A stretch of DNA of 64,000 bases, from NCBI RefSeq assembly GCF_016864555.1, contig NZ_CP044011.1, positions 3,553,501 through 3,617,500 of the forward strand, read 5' to 3'. Source of the DNA: Sinorhizobium sp. BG8. Lineage in GTDB: Bacteria; Pseudomonadota; Alphaproteobacteria; Rhizobiales; Rhizobiaceae. The notes below the pieces were generated by a model. That model saw only the letters and a list, made by a program, of their open reading frames with translations, was not told the DNA's origin and ran no database searches. Positions 10,469-20,123 of this stretch are shown here, piece by piece. The position numbers were made by a program, and so were the translations under genes. Every line of letters begins with the position of its first letter. Positions within the stretch are counted from its first letter, which is position 1.

Positions 10469-11569
10469 TCACCGCAGCTTGAGGGTCGAAAGGCCGATCA
10501 TGGCGAGAATGACCGCAATGATCCAGAAACGGATCACGACCTGGCTTTCCGTCCAGCCCTTCTTTTCGAAATGGTGGTGGATGGGTGCCATCAGGAAGAC
10601 GCGCTTGCCCGTCAGCTTGAACGACGCCACCTGGATGATCACCGACATGGTTTCCATGACGAAGAGGCCGCCGATGATGGCCATCACGATCTCATGCTTG
10701 GTGGCGACGGCGACCGTTCCGATGAGACCGCCCAGCGCGAGAGATCCCGTGTCGCCCATGAAGATGGCGGCCGGCGGTGCATTGAACCAGAGGAAGCCCA
10801 GACCGGCGCCGATGACGGCGCCCATGATGACGGCGAGCTCGCCCGTGCCCGGCACGAAATGGATCTGGAGGTAGTTGGAGAAGACCGCGTTACCGGCGAG
10901 ATAGGCGATGACGCCGAAGGAAGCCGCGGAGATCATGACCGGAACGGTGGCGAGACCGTCGAGGCCGTCCGTGAGGTTTACCGCGTTACCGGCGGCGACG
11001 ATCACGAAGCCGCCGAACAGCACGAAGAAGATGCCGAGATTGAGCAGCAGGTCCTTGAAGAACGGGAACGCGACCGACGAACCGAATGTCGAGCCTGCGG
11101 TTCCCGCGGAAAGCGCGGCCCGCATGATGAAGAAGGTGGCGATGCCCGCGATCAGGAACTCGAGACCGAGGCGCGCCTTGCCCGAAAATCCCTTGTCGGT
11201 CTGCTTGGTGACCTTGAGATAGTCGTCATAAAAGCCGATCGCGCCGAAGCCGAGGGTCACGAGCAGCGTCGCAACCACGTAGACGTTCGACAGGTCGGCC
11301 CAAAGCAATGCGCTTCCGACGATCCCGGCGAGGATCATGAGACCGCCCATGGTCGGGGTGCCGGCCTTCTTGAAGTGCGTCTGGGGGCCGTCGGCCCTGA
11401 TCGGCTGCCCTTTGCCCTGGCGCACGCGCAGGGACGAAATGATCGTCGGTCCGAACAGAAACACGATAAGTGCGGAGGTGAAGAGCGCCGCGCCGGTGCG
11501 AAAGGTAATGTACCGAAACAGGTTGAACACCTGGATAGTGTCCGCCAGTTCGACGAGCCAGAGCAGCAT
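10469..11569 (-). CDS. mraY: Phospho-MurNAc-pentapeptide transferase (lipid I synthase)
   Basis: Inner-membrane enzyme moving phospho-MurNAc-pentapeptide to undecaprenyl phosphate. 366 aa, about ten hydrophobic segments. Conserved cytoplasmic-loop motifs: GTPTMGGL, the acidic pair in [33 protein letters not shown] and the histidine cluster [10 protein letters not shown] 120-bp gap to murF upstream is the largest break within the operon; I see GC-rich dyads there but no T run, so read-through is likely. Confidence 0.97.
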   Translation of the reverse strand: MLLWLVELADTIQVFNLFRYITFRTGAALFTSALIVFLFGPTIISSLRVRQGKGQPIRADGPQTHFKKAGTPTMGGLMILAGIVGSALLWADLSNVYVVATLLVTLGFGAIGFYDDYLKVTKQTDKGFSGKARLGLEFLIAGIATFFIMRAALSAGTAGSTFGSSVAFPFFKDLLLNLGIFFVLFGGFVIVAAGNAVNLTDGLDGLATVPVMISAASFGVIAYLAGNAVFSNYLQIHFVPGTGELAVIMGAVIGAGLGFLWFNAPPAAIFMGDTGSLALGGLIGTVAVATKHEIVMAIIGGLFVMETMSVIIQVASFKLTGKRVFLMAPIHHHFEKKGWTESQVVIRFWIIAVILAMIGLSTLKLR

Positions 11570-11689
11570 TCTTACCCTTTCCCCAAAGGTTCCCGGCAGT
11601 CCCGGCCGCCGGAATCACCGGATCAAAGGATAGCCGCATCAATCTTACATGTGTGAGGTTCGGCGGGATCTCGCCCGGCCGGTCCCCCG

Positions 11690-13123
11690 TTAATTCGCCG
11701 GCCCCGTGTCGGAGAATGGCTGATACTTGTCAAGCAACGCCGCAACGATGCTGCTGAAACCCGTGCCCTTCGAGGATTTAACCACAAGAACATCGCCCGC
11801 CCGGACGGCGCCGACGACAAATGGCACCAGCTGGTCTGTGTTCTCGCGATACTCGCCTCGCACGGATTCGGGCAATACGTCCTTGAGTGCCTTCATCTCG
11901 GGCCCGCCGAGCCAGACATCCTCGATGCCCGCATCTGCAAGAGGCCCTGCGAGCTCACCGTGGACCGCCGACGAAAACTCGCCCATTTCGAGCATATCGC
12001 CGAGCACGGCAATCCGCCGCCCCTCGCCCTGCGGAATGCTGTCGCGCAGCAGCGCGATCGCCGCCCGCATCGAAGCAGGATTGGCGTTGTAGCTCTCATC
12101 GATGAGCGTGAAGGAACCGTCGCCCACGGCCAGCTTGTAGCGACGTCCCCGTCCCTTTTCCGGCTTCATGGTCGAAAGACCGATCATGACCTTCTCGATG
12201 TCGGCGCCGACGAGGCTCGCCGCCCCGAGCACAGCCACGGCATTCTCCGCGATGTGTCTGCCCGGAGCGCCCATGGGTATCTCGAGCGTCTGGCCCGCCA
12301 CCGCAGCCCACAGAACACTGCCCTCAGGACCGTTGGTATATTCAATGAGCCTGAATTCAGCCTGCGGATGAGCGCCGAATGTGTGAATGTTCTTCACACC
12401 TGACGCCTGCGCCGCCGCCTCCAGCTGCTGGAACTGTTCGCTGTCGCGGGTGATCAGCGCGTGACCGCCGGGCGCGACGCCTTCGAATATCTCCGATTTC
12501 GCGGCCGCGATCTCCGAAAGGTCCTTGAAATTGCCGAGGTGAGCAGCCGCGATCGACGTAACGACGGCCACATGCGGGCGCACCATCTTGACCAGCGGCC
12601 TGATTTCATCGGGATGGTTCATGCCGATCTCGAAAACGCCATAGCTGGTGTTTTCCGGCATGCGGGCGAGCGTCAGCGGCACGCCCCAGTGATTGTTGAA
12701 CGAAGCGACCGACGCGTGGACGCTGCCACAATCGGACAGCGCGTGGCGCAGCATTTCCTTGGTGGTGGTCTTGCCGACCGACCCCGTGACGGCGATGACC
12801 TTTGCAGCACTTCTGTCGCGTGCGGCGCAGCCGAGATCCACCAGCGCCTGCAGCACGTCCGGCACGACGATCATCGGTACCGTGAGGCGCCCGAGCGCGG
12901 GAAGCTTACCCTCGCTGACGACCAGCAGGCCCGCGCCGTTCGCCATCGCGAAACTGGCGAAGTCGTGGCCGTCGACCCTGTCGCCCTTGATGGCGAAGAA
13001 GGCCTCGCCCTCTGCGACCGATCGGCTGTCGATCGAGATGCCCGTTATGCCGGGCGGCGGGTTTCCGAACGGGCGGCCATGCATTGCCGCGATGAGATCT
13101 TCGCTTGTCCAGAGCCAGTTCAC
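11690..13123 (-). CDS. murF: UDP-MurNAc-tripeptide--D-alanyl-D-alanine ligase
   Basis: Cytoplasmic Mur ligase adding D-Ala-D-Ala (the product of Ddl) to the tripeptide. 477 aa. P-loop [14 protein letters not shown], Mur-ligase centre [11 protein letters not shown] and the C-terminal [14 protein letters not shown] motif are present. The start codon is GTG (13121-13123), overlapping the murE stop as GTGA, so translation is probably coupled to murE. Confidence 0.97.
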   Translation of the reverse strand: MNWLWTSEDLIAAMHGRPFGNPPPGITGISIDSRSVAEGEAFFAIKGDRVDGHDFASFAMANGAGLLVVSEGKLPALGRLTVPMIVVPDVLQALVDLGCAARDRSAAKVIAVTGSVGKTTTKEMLRHALSDCGSVHASVASFNNHWGVPLTLARMPENTSYGVFEIGMNHPDEIRPLVKMVRPHVAVVTSIAAAHLGNFKDLSEIAAAKSEIFEGVAPGGHALITRDSEQFQQLEAAAQASGVKNIHTFGAHPQAEFRLIEYTNGPEGSVLWAAVAGQTLEIPMGAPGRHIAENAVAVLGAASLVGADIEKVMIGLSTMKPEKGRGRRYKLAVGDGSFTLIDESYNANPASMRAAIALLRDSIPQGEGRRIAVLGDMLEMGEFSSAVHGELAGPLADAGIEDVWLGGPEMKALKDVLPESVRGEYRENTDQLVPFVVGAVRAGDVLVVKSSKGTGFSSIVAALLDKYQPFSDTGPAN

Positions 13124-14571
13124 GGGTTGGCCTCCTCCAGAGCTTTGCGGAGTTCCGCATGGTCGGAGAACGGCAACGTGACAGACCCTATGGTCTGCCC
13201 CTCCTCATGGCCCTTCCCCGCAACGATGAGCGTGTCGCCCGACTTCAGGAGAGAGACGGCAGCTCGAATTGCCTCGGCGCGGTCGCCGATTTCGGTGGCG
13301 CCACGTGCGCCCATCATGATTTCCGCGCGAATGGCTTCCGGAATCTCCGAACGCGGATTGTCGTCAGTCACGATCACCACGTCTGCAAGGCGGGTGGCGA
13401 TTTCACCCATGATCGGGCGCTTGCCCTTGTCCCGGTCGCCGCCGCAACCAAACACCACGACCACCCGGCCGGTGGTGAACGGGCGAACGGAGCTCAGCAC
13501 GTTTTCCAGGGCGTCGGGCTTGTGGGCATAGTCCACATAGGCGAGAGCGCCGTTTCGCGCGTGCCCCACCAACTCGAGGCGACCGGAAGCACCGATCAGC
13601 TTCTCGAGCGCGGCCATCGCCTCGGCCGCCGGTACGCCCGTCGACATGGCAAGGCCAGCGGCAACCAGTGCGTTTGCGACCTGGAAATCGCCCGCGAGCG
13701 GTATGTGTACCTCGAAAATGTCATCGCCGAAGTGGATCTCGGCCGTCTGCTTGTGGCGGAAATGCTCCACCCGCTTCAGGGAAAGATAGCTTCCCTTGCG
13801 TCCGACCGTGCGCACGTCGGCGCCCGCCTTGCGCGCGGCGTCGATAGCCGGACCCGACCATTCGTCGTCAGCGAAAATAACAGCAGGCGCGCCCTGCGGC
13901 AGCAGCGTATCGAACAGCCGCATCTTTGCGGCCATGTAGTGCTCGACCGTTGGATGGTAGTCCATGTGGTCGCGGCCAAGGTTGGTGAAGCCGGCGGCCG
14001 AAAGGTGGACGCCATCGAGCCGCGACTGGTCGAGCCCGTGGCTCGAGGCCTCCATGGCAGCATGGGTGACGCCGCTGTCTGCGAGTTCGGCGAGAAGGCG
14101 GTGAAGCGACACCGGATCAGGCGTCGTCAGCGAACCGTAGTCATTACGCCCGGGTGCAACCACGCCGGTGGTGCCGATCATCGCGGCCGGATGTCCGGCG
14201 TACTGCCAGATCTGGCGCGTGAAGGAGGCGACGGAAGTCTTCCCGGCCGTTCCTGTCACGGCAACCATCGTCCGCGGCTGCCGGCCGAAGAGGCGTGCTG
14301 CGGCGATCGCCAGGAACCGGCGCGGTTCCGCGACCTCGAAGACCGGGACATCGGCCATGATCCGCGCGCCGCGTGCGGTGACGACGGCAGCAGCACCACG
14401 CGCCACGGCATCCTCGATGAACGCAGCACCGTCTGTCTTGGTGCCGTGAAGCGCCACGAACAGATCGCCCGGCACGACCTTGCGGCTATCCGAGGCAATG
14501 CCGCCGACTTCGACGGGAGCCGCGGCGGCAAGGTCTGGAAAATCGCTACCGGCAAGATCTCTGGTGTTCAT
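13120..14571 (-). CDS. murE: UDP-MurNAc-L-Ala-D-Glu--meso-diaminopimelate ligase
   Basis: Cytoplasmic Mur ligase adding the third stem residue. 483 aa from ATG 14569-14571 ([12 protein letters not shown]); the frame is open 21 codons upstream, but the leader lacks family resemblance. P-loop [14 protein letters not shown]; the DDNPRSE motif near the C-terminus is the meso-diaminopimelate specificity signature (DNPR), so the wall is of the usual Gram-negative DAP type. It lies 66 bp after ftsI. Confidence 0.97.
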   Translation of the reverse strand: MNTRDLAGSDFPDLAAAAPVEVGGIASDSRKVVPGDLFVALHGTKTDGAAFIEDAVARGAAAVVTARGARIMADVPVFEVAEPRRFLAIAAARLFGRQPRTMVAVTGTAGKTSVASFTRQIWQYAGHPAAMIGTTGVVAPGRNDYGSLTTPDPVSLHRLLAELADSGVTHAAMEASSHGLDQSRLDGVHLSAAGFTNLGRDHMDYHPTVEHYMAAKMRLFDTLLPQGAPAVIFADDEWSGPAIDAARKAGADVRTVGRKGSYLSLKRVEHFRHKQTAEIHFGDDIFEVHIPLAGDFQVANALVAAGLAMSTGVPAAEAMAALEKLIGASGRLELVGHARNGALAYVDYAHKPDALENVLSSVRPFTTGRVVVVFGCGGDRDKGKRPIMGEIATRLADVVIVTDDNPRSEIPEAIRAEIMMGARGATEIGDRAEAIRAAVSLLKSGDTLIVAGKGHEEGQTIGSVTLPFSDHAELRKALEEANP

Positions 14572-14637
14572 GGTCTGCTCTGTTCTGTTTTCGGTTCGGC
14601 CCTCGCATCCGAGTCGCCCGACTCGTTCATTCACCGC

Positions 14638-16386
14638 TCAATAAGACACGAGCAAGGCAGACCCGTCTTCTCCGAATTTCGGCTTTACACCGAGAAGCGC
14701 AGCCGAGCGCCGGATGATTTCGCGAACCATCGGCGCGGCGTTCGAACCTGCCGTGCGACCGCCACCCTCGCCCGTCTTCGGCGCGTCGATGAAGGTCAGC
14801 ACGACATATTGCGGATTGTCGATCGGGAATGCCGCCAGGAAGGCATTGAAGTTCAGTCCCTGCGCATAGCGGCCATTCACCACCTTGTCGGCCGTCCCGG
14901 TCTTTCCGCCGACGTTGAAGCCGGGAACCAGGGCGTGCTTGCCGGACCCGTGTGTGGCGTTCCAGCGCATCAGGAACCGCATGTCGTCGCTCGTGCTCTG
15001 CTTGATGACGGGCTGGGCAACGGCGTCCGCCTCTTCGCGCGTCCGCGGCAGGAACGTCGGCTCGATGAGCTTTCCGCCGTTCATCAGGGCCGCACCCGCA
15101 ACCGCGGTCTGGAGCGGCGTCGTGGAAACACCGTGGCCGAAGGAGATCGTGATCGAGTTGATCTTCTTCCATTCGCGCGGCTGGCTCGGCATCTTCACTT
15201 CCGGCAACTCGGTCTCAAGCTTCGAGAGCAGGCCGAGACGGGTGAGGAACTCCTTGTGCCCCTCGATGCCGATGATGTCGGCCATCTTGGCCGTGCCGAT
15301 GTTCGACGAATACTGGAAGATCTCCGGCACGGTCAGCACGCGGTGCTTGCCGTGGAAGTCCTTGATGGTGAAGCCGCCGATTCGGATCGGGAAGCGCGCG
15401 TCGAAACTGTCCCGGAGCGTCACCTTGCCGGAATCGAGCGCCATCGCCGTGGTAAAGCTCTTGAAGGTCGAGCCCATCTCGAAGGTGCCGTTGGACATGC
15501 GGTTCAGCCAGCCGTCCTTGGCGCCTTCGGCCGGATTGTTCGGATCGTAGTCCGGCACGGATGCCATCGCCAGGACTTCGCCCGTGTGAACGTCGAGCAC
15601 GACAGCACCGGCGGCAATGGCCTCGTACTTCTTGATGCCATCCGCGATTACGTCGCGTACGATCGCCTGGACCCTGAGGTCGATCGAAAGGCGCACCGGT
15701 TCCAGCTTCGCGTCGCTCGTCATGCCGATGGCTGCGAGATCCGCGAGCCCCTGCCCGTCGATGTAGCGTTCCATGCCCGCGATGCCGCGGTTGTCGATGT
15801 TGACGTGGCCGACGATATGGGAAGCCGTGGCGCCGCCCGGATAGAAGCGGCGCTTTTCCGGCCGGAACCCGATGCCGGGAATGCCGAGCGCCAGGATGCT
15901 GCTCTGCTGCTTCGGCGTGAGTTGCCGGCTGAGCCACTGGAACCGGGAATTGGACACGAGCTTCTTGTACGTCGCGCGGCTGTCGAGGTCCGGCAGGACG
16001 GTCCGCAGAAGTTCGATCGCCTCGTCGGCATCGACGATCTTGTGGGGTTCCGCATAAAGGGAGACGGTGCGGATATCGGTCGCAAGGATCTCGCCGTTGC
16101 GATCGACGATATCCGGGCGCGACGCCATGAGGTGGTCGGCAGGCCCTATGCTGGAAACCGCTTCCGGCGCGGCCATGCCGTATTGCACGAGGCGTCCGCC
16201 GATGACGCAGTAGACCAGGCCGAAGCAGGTGATGATCACGGCGACGCGGCTGCGCGCCTGGGCGCCGGTCTTCTTGCGCGTTCCGACGAACGTACCCTCG
16301 TGGCGCCCGCCATGCGGACGGTTGTTACCGCCCGATGAGATGTGCGCCTTGGCCTTGATCACCATGATTCTCGAGAGAAACGACAT
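14638..16386 (-). CDS. ftsI: Septal peptidoglycan D,D-transpeptidase (class B PBP)
   Basis: Bitopic membrane enzyme crosslinking septal peptidoglycan with FtsW. 582 aa: cytoplasmic N-terminus, one membrane helix (about 48-67), dimerisation domain, then transpeptidase with active-site STFK (Ser306), SSN (360-362) and KTGTA (Lys495). ATG 16384-16386 overlaps the ftsL stop by one base (TGATG). A second in-frame ATG seven codons later is also possible. Class B assignment rests on the absence of a glycosyltransferase domain. Confidence 0.96.
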   Translation of the reverse strand: MSFLSRIMVIKAKAHISSGGNNRPHGGRHEGTFVGTRKKTGAQARSRVAVIITCFGLVYCVIGGRLVQYGMAAPEAVSSIGPADHLMASRPDIVDRNGEILATDIRTVSLYAEPHKIVDADEAIELLRTVLPDLDSRATYKKLVSNSRFQWLSRQLTPKQQSSILALGIPGIGFRPEKRRFYPGGATASHIVGHVNIDNRGIAGMERYIDGQGLADLAAIGMTSDAKLEPVRLSIDLRVQAIVRDVIADGIKKYEAIAAGAVVLDVHTGEVLAMASVPDYDPNNPAEGAKDGWLNRMSNGTFEMGSTFKSFTTAMALDSGKVTLRDSFDARFPIRIGGFTIKDFHGKHRVLTVPEIFQYSSNIGTAKMADIIGIEGHKEFLTRLGLLSKLETELPEVKMPSQPREWKKINSITISFGHGVSTTPLQTAVAGAALMNGGKLIEPTFLPRTREEADAVAQPVIKQSTSDDMRFLMRWNATHGSGKHALVPGFNVGGKTGTADKVVNGRYAQGLNFNAFLAAFPIDNPQYVVLTFIDAPKTGEGGGRTAGSNAAPMVREIIRRSAALLGVKPKFGEDGSALLVSY

Positions 16387-16799
16387 CAGTCAGCCACCGA
16401 GCCTGTTGAGATATTGTCCGTATCGGAAGAGTTGTCCGTCTTGGCGATTTTCGCCGTGTTCTTTCCACCCTTCCCGCCCTTTCCGCCATCCTCTTCCGGC
16501 GGAGGCAGGTCAGCGACGCGCATTGGCAGTTCACTCGGCTGGGCAAGTTGCGTCGATTCGGTCGGGACCAGCTTGAGGTCCTCCGAGAATGAACCCACCA
16601 GGCGGTTCAGCCGATTGGGCTGCGTGAGAAGGGCCCAGTCCGCCTTCAGGAGATCGATCGTGTCTTCCTCGAGCTTGATTTCCGCATCGAGCTTGCGGAC
16701 TTCCTCGAGCTTGTTCTCGGCCTGGTGCTTGATGGAATAGGTCACGGTCGCTGCCGTGGTCATCACGGCGATGAGTATGATGTCGAGTGTTCGCAGCAT
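16386..16799 (-). CDS. ftsL: Cell division protein FtsL
   Basis: Small bitopic divisome protein, 137 aa. The membrane helix is at residues 4-20 (TLDIILIAVMTTAATVT), followed by a heptad-rich coiled-coil region (ENKLEEVRKLDAEIKLEEDT) as expected for the FtsL/FtsB/FtsQ complex. The C-terminal tail is low-complexity (GGKGGKGGKN, then acidic and Ser/Thr-rich), longer than in enterobacterial FtsL. Identity rests on position between rsmH and ftsI plus topology, since FtsL sequence is poorly conserved. Confidence 0.9.
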   Translation of the reverse strand: MLRTLDIILIAVMTTAATVTYSIKHQAENKLEEVRKLDAEIKLEEDTIDLLKADWALLTQPNRLNRLVGSFSEDLKLVPTESTQLAQPSELPMRVADLPPPEEDGGKGGKGGKNTAKIAKTDNSSDTDNISTGSVAD

Positions 16800-16802
16800 C
16801 CG

Positions 16803-17828
16803 TCAGCCTCCAATCTTTTCAAGGCTAGCAAGGTTCGGCAGATCGAATATCGAAAGGTCGTCCTTCCCCGCTGGCGCGGCCGTGCGCTCGCCGGCCCTCA
16901 GCTTCGCGGATCGGGCACGCGGATTAGCGGTGCATTCCTCCTCACTGGCGACCACCATAGACTTGCCGACTGGTGCGAAGATTACCAATCGCTCATGGAC
17001 TTGCGGTAGATGGCGGGAGCCGGCCGTCTTGCCGGACCGATCGAGGAAGAACTTCTTGACGATACGATCTTCCAGCGAATGAAAGCTGACGACGACAAGC
17101 CGTCCGCCGGGCTTCAGAGCCTGCTCGGCTGCAAACAGCGCGCGGGAAAGTTCCCCCAGCTCGTCGTTGACGAAGATCCTGAGCGCCTGGAAGACGCGGG
17201 TCGCCGGATGGATCTTGTCCTTGGCCTTCCTCGGCGTAACGATCTCGATAAGTCCGGAAAGATCGCGCGTGGTGACGAAGGGCTCTTCGGCGCGGCGCTT
17301 CTCGATTGCTCGTGCGATGCGACCGGCCTGCTTTTCCTCGCCGAGGAAGCCGAAGATGCGGATGAGATCCGACACCTTTGCCCGGTTGACCACGTCGGCG
17401 GCGGAAACACCTTCGCCGGACATGCGCATGTCGAGCGGACCGCTCTTCTGAAACGAAAAGCCCCGCTCCGCCTCGTCGATCTGCATGGAGGAAACGCCGA
17501 TGTCTAGGACGACACCGTCGAGGCCACCATGAGGAGCATGGCGCGCAAGATCGGAGAAACGGGAATGGATCAGCTTCAGGTGCCCTGCGGAGGCATCGAC
17601 GAGAGCCTGGCCGCCGGCTATCGCGCTCGGATCCCGATCAAGCCCGATCACGTCCGCACCCGCGCTCAGGAGCGCCGAGCTGTAGCCACCGGCTCCGAAC
17701 GTGCCATCGAGAATGAGCTTCCCGGGAGCAGGCGCCAGCGCCTCCACGACTTCGTTGAGAAGAACCGGAATGTGGCGAATCGATCCGCCATCGGCTTCAG
17801 TAGAACCTCCGCCAATCTCCGCCGTCAT
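16803..17828 (-). CDS. rsmH: 16S rRNA (cytosine1402-N4)-methyltransferase
   Basis: SAM-dependent methyltransferase acting on C1402 of 16S rRNA. 341 aa from ATG 17826-17828 ([16 protein letters not shown], then [11 protein letters not shown]). The frame is open far upstream to about 18473 through mraZ, but that extension is an out-of-frame shadow. SAM-binding [28 protein letters not shown] and [15 protein letters not shown] are diagnostic of MraW/RsmH. It starts 14 bp after mraZ. Confidence 0.97.
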   Translation of the reverse strand: MTAEIGGGSTEADGGSIRHIPVLLNEVVEALAPAPGKLILDGTFGAGGYSSALLSAGADVIGLDRDPSAIAGGQALVDASAGHLKLIHSRFSDLARHAPHGGLDGVVLDIGVSSMQIDEAERGFSFQKSGPLDMRMSGEGVSAADVVNRAKVSDLIRIFGFLGEEKQAGRIARAIEKRRAEEPFVTTRDLSGLIEIVTPRKAKDKIHPATRVFQALRIFVNDELGELSRALFAAEQALKPGGRLVVVSFHSLEDRIVKKFFLDRSGKTAGSRHLPQVHERLVIFAPVGKSMVVASEEECTANPRARSAKLRAGERTAAPAGKDDLSIFDLPNLASLEKIGG

Positions 17829-17842
17829 CCCGATTCTCCGCT

Positions 17843-18283
17843 TTACCCCGAGCCCAGAGCCTTTTGCCTGCGCTCTCCCCGGGCCGCCGCTTGCATAGCC
17901 TCGAATGTCTGCGGCGCCCACAACTGAAAATGATCCGCCCGCCCCACAAAGGTTACGTCCGTCGTGATGCCCGTGAAGTCGCGGATGAAATCCGTGACCA
18001 TGAGCCGCCCTTCGGAGTCGAGCTTCATGAAGACGCCGCCCCCGTGAATGAGGAGCGACATCTGGTTCGCCGCCGGCGAGAAGGGATCCTCGCTGGAGAT
18101 CTGCCTCTCGAATCGATCGAGCAGGTCCGGACCGCCGACGCTGATCGCCGGAAAAATGAAATCCTGGAAGCAATACAGCTCCCGGATGTCGCGCTGCGAC
18201 AAAACCGACCGAAACGCCGAGGGGACGGAGACCCGCCCCTTGGCATCGATCCTGTTCGTTGCATTGGACAGGAACCGGTTCAT
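17843..18283 (-). CDS. mraZ: Transcriptional regulator MraZ, repressor of the dcw operon
   Basis: DNA-binding protein with two AbrB-like half-domains, 146 aa. The first holds [12 protein letters not shown], the second [13 protein letters not shown]. In E. coli MraZ oligomers bind TGGG direct repeats upstream of its own operon and repress it. Matching repeats lie 180-215 bp upstream here. I start at ATG 18281-18283 ([17 protein letters not shown]), the standard N-terminus; a GTG eleven codons upstream is in frame. The gene heads the division and cell-wall operon. Confidence 0.96.
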   Translation of the reverse strand: MNRFLSNATNRIDAKGRVSVPSAFRSVLSQRDIRELYCFQDFIFPAISVGGPDLLDRFERQISSEDPFSPAANQMSLLIHGGGVFMKLDSEGRLMVTDFIRDFTGITTDVTFVGRADHFQLWAPQTFEAMQAAARGERRQKALGSG

Positions 18284-18699
18284 GACAAGATACTGCCGTT
18301 TCCCCTGCCGAGACACTGTGCATCTGCCCCGGCGCTACAATCAAAAACCCGAACGCAAACTCGACCTTCAACACGACACGAGTTGCGCGTGAAGCCCCAG
18401 GTCGGAACTGACCGATACTTTGCGATGGCTGGGCGTTCATTCGCCCTTTTGAAGTATGGCTATGGGATAACATGGGACCATATGGGCGTCAATGGGAACA
18501 GACCGGAATCCGGGCATCGAAACTGTCGATCGTTTATAAGCTGTTAAGTTTAACAAATGGTTAGGAAATGCATCTCAACGCCTTGTTAAGGCGTCAGGAA
18601 TCGGCGCGATGATCCCCTCGTCGCAGCACGCTCAAGGGAGCGCCGTTCCCGATAAATCAGTCACTTAGCGTGATGGAAGAATTTGGGGCCGAGTGTTTT
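18284..18699. other. mraZ leader and mraZ-rnpB intergenic region
   Basis: Between mraZ and the 3' end of rnpB there is no convincing protein gene. It holds the TGGG operator, a roughly 180-bp untranslated leader for mraZ, and an AT-rich block near 18530-18590. That block has the dyad GTTAA-GT-TTAAC and a CtrA-like half match TTAA-N7-TTAG (18550-18564). I see no clear T-run terminator for rnpB. Confidence 0.5.
18463..18496 (-). promoter_or_regulatory. MraZ-type operator (four TGGG boxes) over a candidate mraZ promoter
   Basis: On the plus strand TGGG begins at 18463, 18473, 18483 and 18493, an exact 10-bp period. This equals the TGGGN-N5 tandem repeats bound by E. coli MraZ. On the minus strand, where mraZ is transcribed, TTGACG (18487-18492) and TATCCC (18464-18469) are 17 bp apart, a plausible -35/-10 pair lying directly under the boxes. 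Repressor binding there would block RNA polymerase. The start of mraZ is about 180 bp downstream, implying a long leader. Confidence 0.8.
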
Positions 18700-19097
18700 T
18701 TGCCAGTTGGCCTGTAAGCCGGGTTCTGTATGGCTCCGGCCGAAACCGGAACGTGGCAGCCATTCATCTGGGACCGGATTTGCATCCGGCCTCTTGCAAC
18801 CCACCCGGATGACCGGCCCGGAAACGGGCTGAAACACCGGAGTGCTTCGCGTCATCCCTATTCGGTCTTGCTCCCGGTGGGGTTTGCCGTGCCGCCCATG
18901 TTGCCATGCGCGCGGTGGGCTCTTACCCCACCCTTTCACCCTTACCTCCCGAAGGAGGCGGTTTGCTTTCTGTGGCACTTTCCCTAGGGTCACCCCCGCC
19001 GGACGTTATCCGGCACCGTGTTTCCGTGGAGCCCGGACTTTCCTCCCCCGCGGCCTTTCGGCACTTGCGGAGCGCGGCTGCCCGGCCAACTGGCCCG
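18700..19097 (-). ncRNA. rnpB: RNase P RNA, class A
   Basis: Catalytic RNA of RNase P, which trims tRNA 5' ends together with RnpA. On the minus strand the 5' GCCAGTTGGCC (19084-19094) pairs perfectly with 3' GGCCAACTGGC (18702-18712), forming the terminal helix P1. The near-universal core GAGGAAAGTCCGGGC appears just after the 5' end, and the distal core (AGACCGAATAGGGATGACG region, then GAACCCGGCTTACAGGCC) sits at the 3' end. Length about 400 nt is normal for alphaproteobacteria. Ends are estimated from P1. The antisense and sense ORFs across it are not genes. Confidence 0.95.
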
Positions 19098-19209
19098 CGC
19101 TCCTTAGCCGAGGCGGACAGCAAACACCAGAGAGGTCTTGATTTTTGTCGTCGCGCAGAATGCGCGACAACGGCGGGCGCGGCCAGGAACGGCAGCGCCC
19201 ACAGGCCCA

Positions 19210-19812
19210 TCAGTTCAGGATGCTCTGAACCTTGCCGCAATAGGCCCGGGAAACCGGGTTCATGCGCTTGGCCGCATGGCCGGCATTGTACTTGAGAATC
19301 GTCCCGCAGGTCGTGCCGCCGCCGAGCTCGTGCGCCACGGACAGATATTTCATGCCGAACTTGATGTTCGTCTCGGGATCATAGAGCCCCTTTGCCGAAC
19401 CGCTGTAGCCCATCATGCGGGCCGTCGCCGGCTTGATCTGCATGAGGCCGATTTCACCGGACGTGCCGCGGGCATTCGGATTGAAATTGCTCTCGACCCG
19501 GACAACGGCGTGGGCGAGCTCAACGGGAACCCCGTATTGGCGCGCATAGGTGTGGATGAGATCGGTGTAGCCGACCGGCGCTTCCGCCTTGGGATATCCC
19601 GTCGTGGACGATGCCGTCTTGAGCTTGGATGTGCCGATCACGTCACCCTCGCCGGCACTTTCCATACCCTGTTTTCCGCCCCGGTCCTTGACCTTCAGCG
19701 ATACCTGGGTGCCCTTGCCCCCGGGGGAACCATCTGCGGCACTCGCCGCATCTACGTGGGCAGCAAACACACACAACCAGGCCGCACATGCGGCGGCGGA
19801 AATTCGTCTCAT
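19210..19812 (-). CDS. Secreted lytic transglycosylase (SLT domain)
   Basis: Periplasmic muramidase cutting glycan strands with 1,6-anhydro products. 200 aa from ATG 19810-19812 (MRRISAAACAAWLCVFAAHV) with a signal peptide ending near DAASA. The SLT domain contains the catalytic Glu in RVESNFNPNARG, then GEIGLMQIKPATARMMG, and late KYNAGH. The frame extends 26 codons upstream, but that leader is Arg/Cys-rich and lacks a signal-peptide form. It sits directly upstream of rnpB on the same strand and downstream of the amidase. Confidence 0.9.
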   Translation of the reverse strand: MRRISAAACAAWLCVFAAHVDAASAADGSPGGKGTQVSLKVKDRGGKQGMESAGEGDVIGTSKLKTASSTTGYPKAEAPVGYTDLIHTYARQYGVPVELAHAVVRVESNFNPNARGTSGEIGLMQIKPATARMMGYSGSAKGLYDPETNIKFGMKYLSVAHELGGGTTCGTILKYNAGHAAKRMNPVSRAYCGKVQSILN

Positions 19813-20123
19813 ACAGCATTTTCTCCGAAAAAGCGCACGGCTTCGCCACGGCGAGCGGCTTGAGGAGGCCGAACACCTGCGCATGATCAATCTTATGGAT
19901 TGGCCTTCTGTCCGAGTGGGACGTAAGGCCTTGGGATCGACGACACGAGCTATGCCCCGACGTCTAGAATCCCGGTGCCTGGTCGGAGCGAGAGCGCTGG
20001 CCGAAACCCCGCCGCACCCACCGACCGCGGGCCGGTGGAAATGACCCTCCCAATCGGGTCAGGATGTGGCAGAACGATAAACTTTCGTTAATTTTTGTAA
20101 TATTTCGTGATCACAGGGTGTGC
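19813..20123. other. Intergenic region without recognised gene
   Basis: About 310 bp between the transglycosylase and the amidase gene. I see no credible ORF, tRNA or repeat. There is an AT-rich stretch at 20075-20115 just after the amidase stop codon, and GGGTCATT/GACCC-like dyads around 20040-20060, but no clear U-run terminator. Confidence 0.5.

Noticed and set aside
11570-11689. A separate promoter or terminator in the 120-bp mraY-murF gap
   Set aside because: Only GC-rich dyads without a T run or convincing -35/-10 boxes are visible; the operon probably continues.
13105-16338. A 1077-codon open frame on the plus strand opposite murE and ftsI
   Set aside because: Antisense shadow of two well-identified genes in high-GC DNA; Arg/His/Gly-rich with no recognisable domain and no ribosome-binding site.
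19141-19172. Hairpin TCGCGCA-GAA-TGCGCGA between rnpB and the transglycosylase gene
   Set aside because: Considered as a terminator for the transglycosylase, but on the minus strand it is followed by A residues rather than T residues.
18661-19240. Short ORFs on both strands across 18.7-19.2 kb
   Set aside because: They lie inside rnpB or its promoter; the sequence constraint is RNA structure, not protein.
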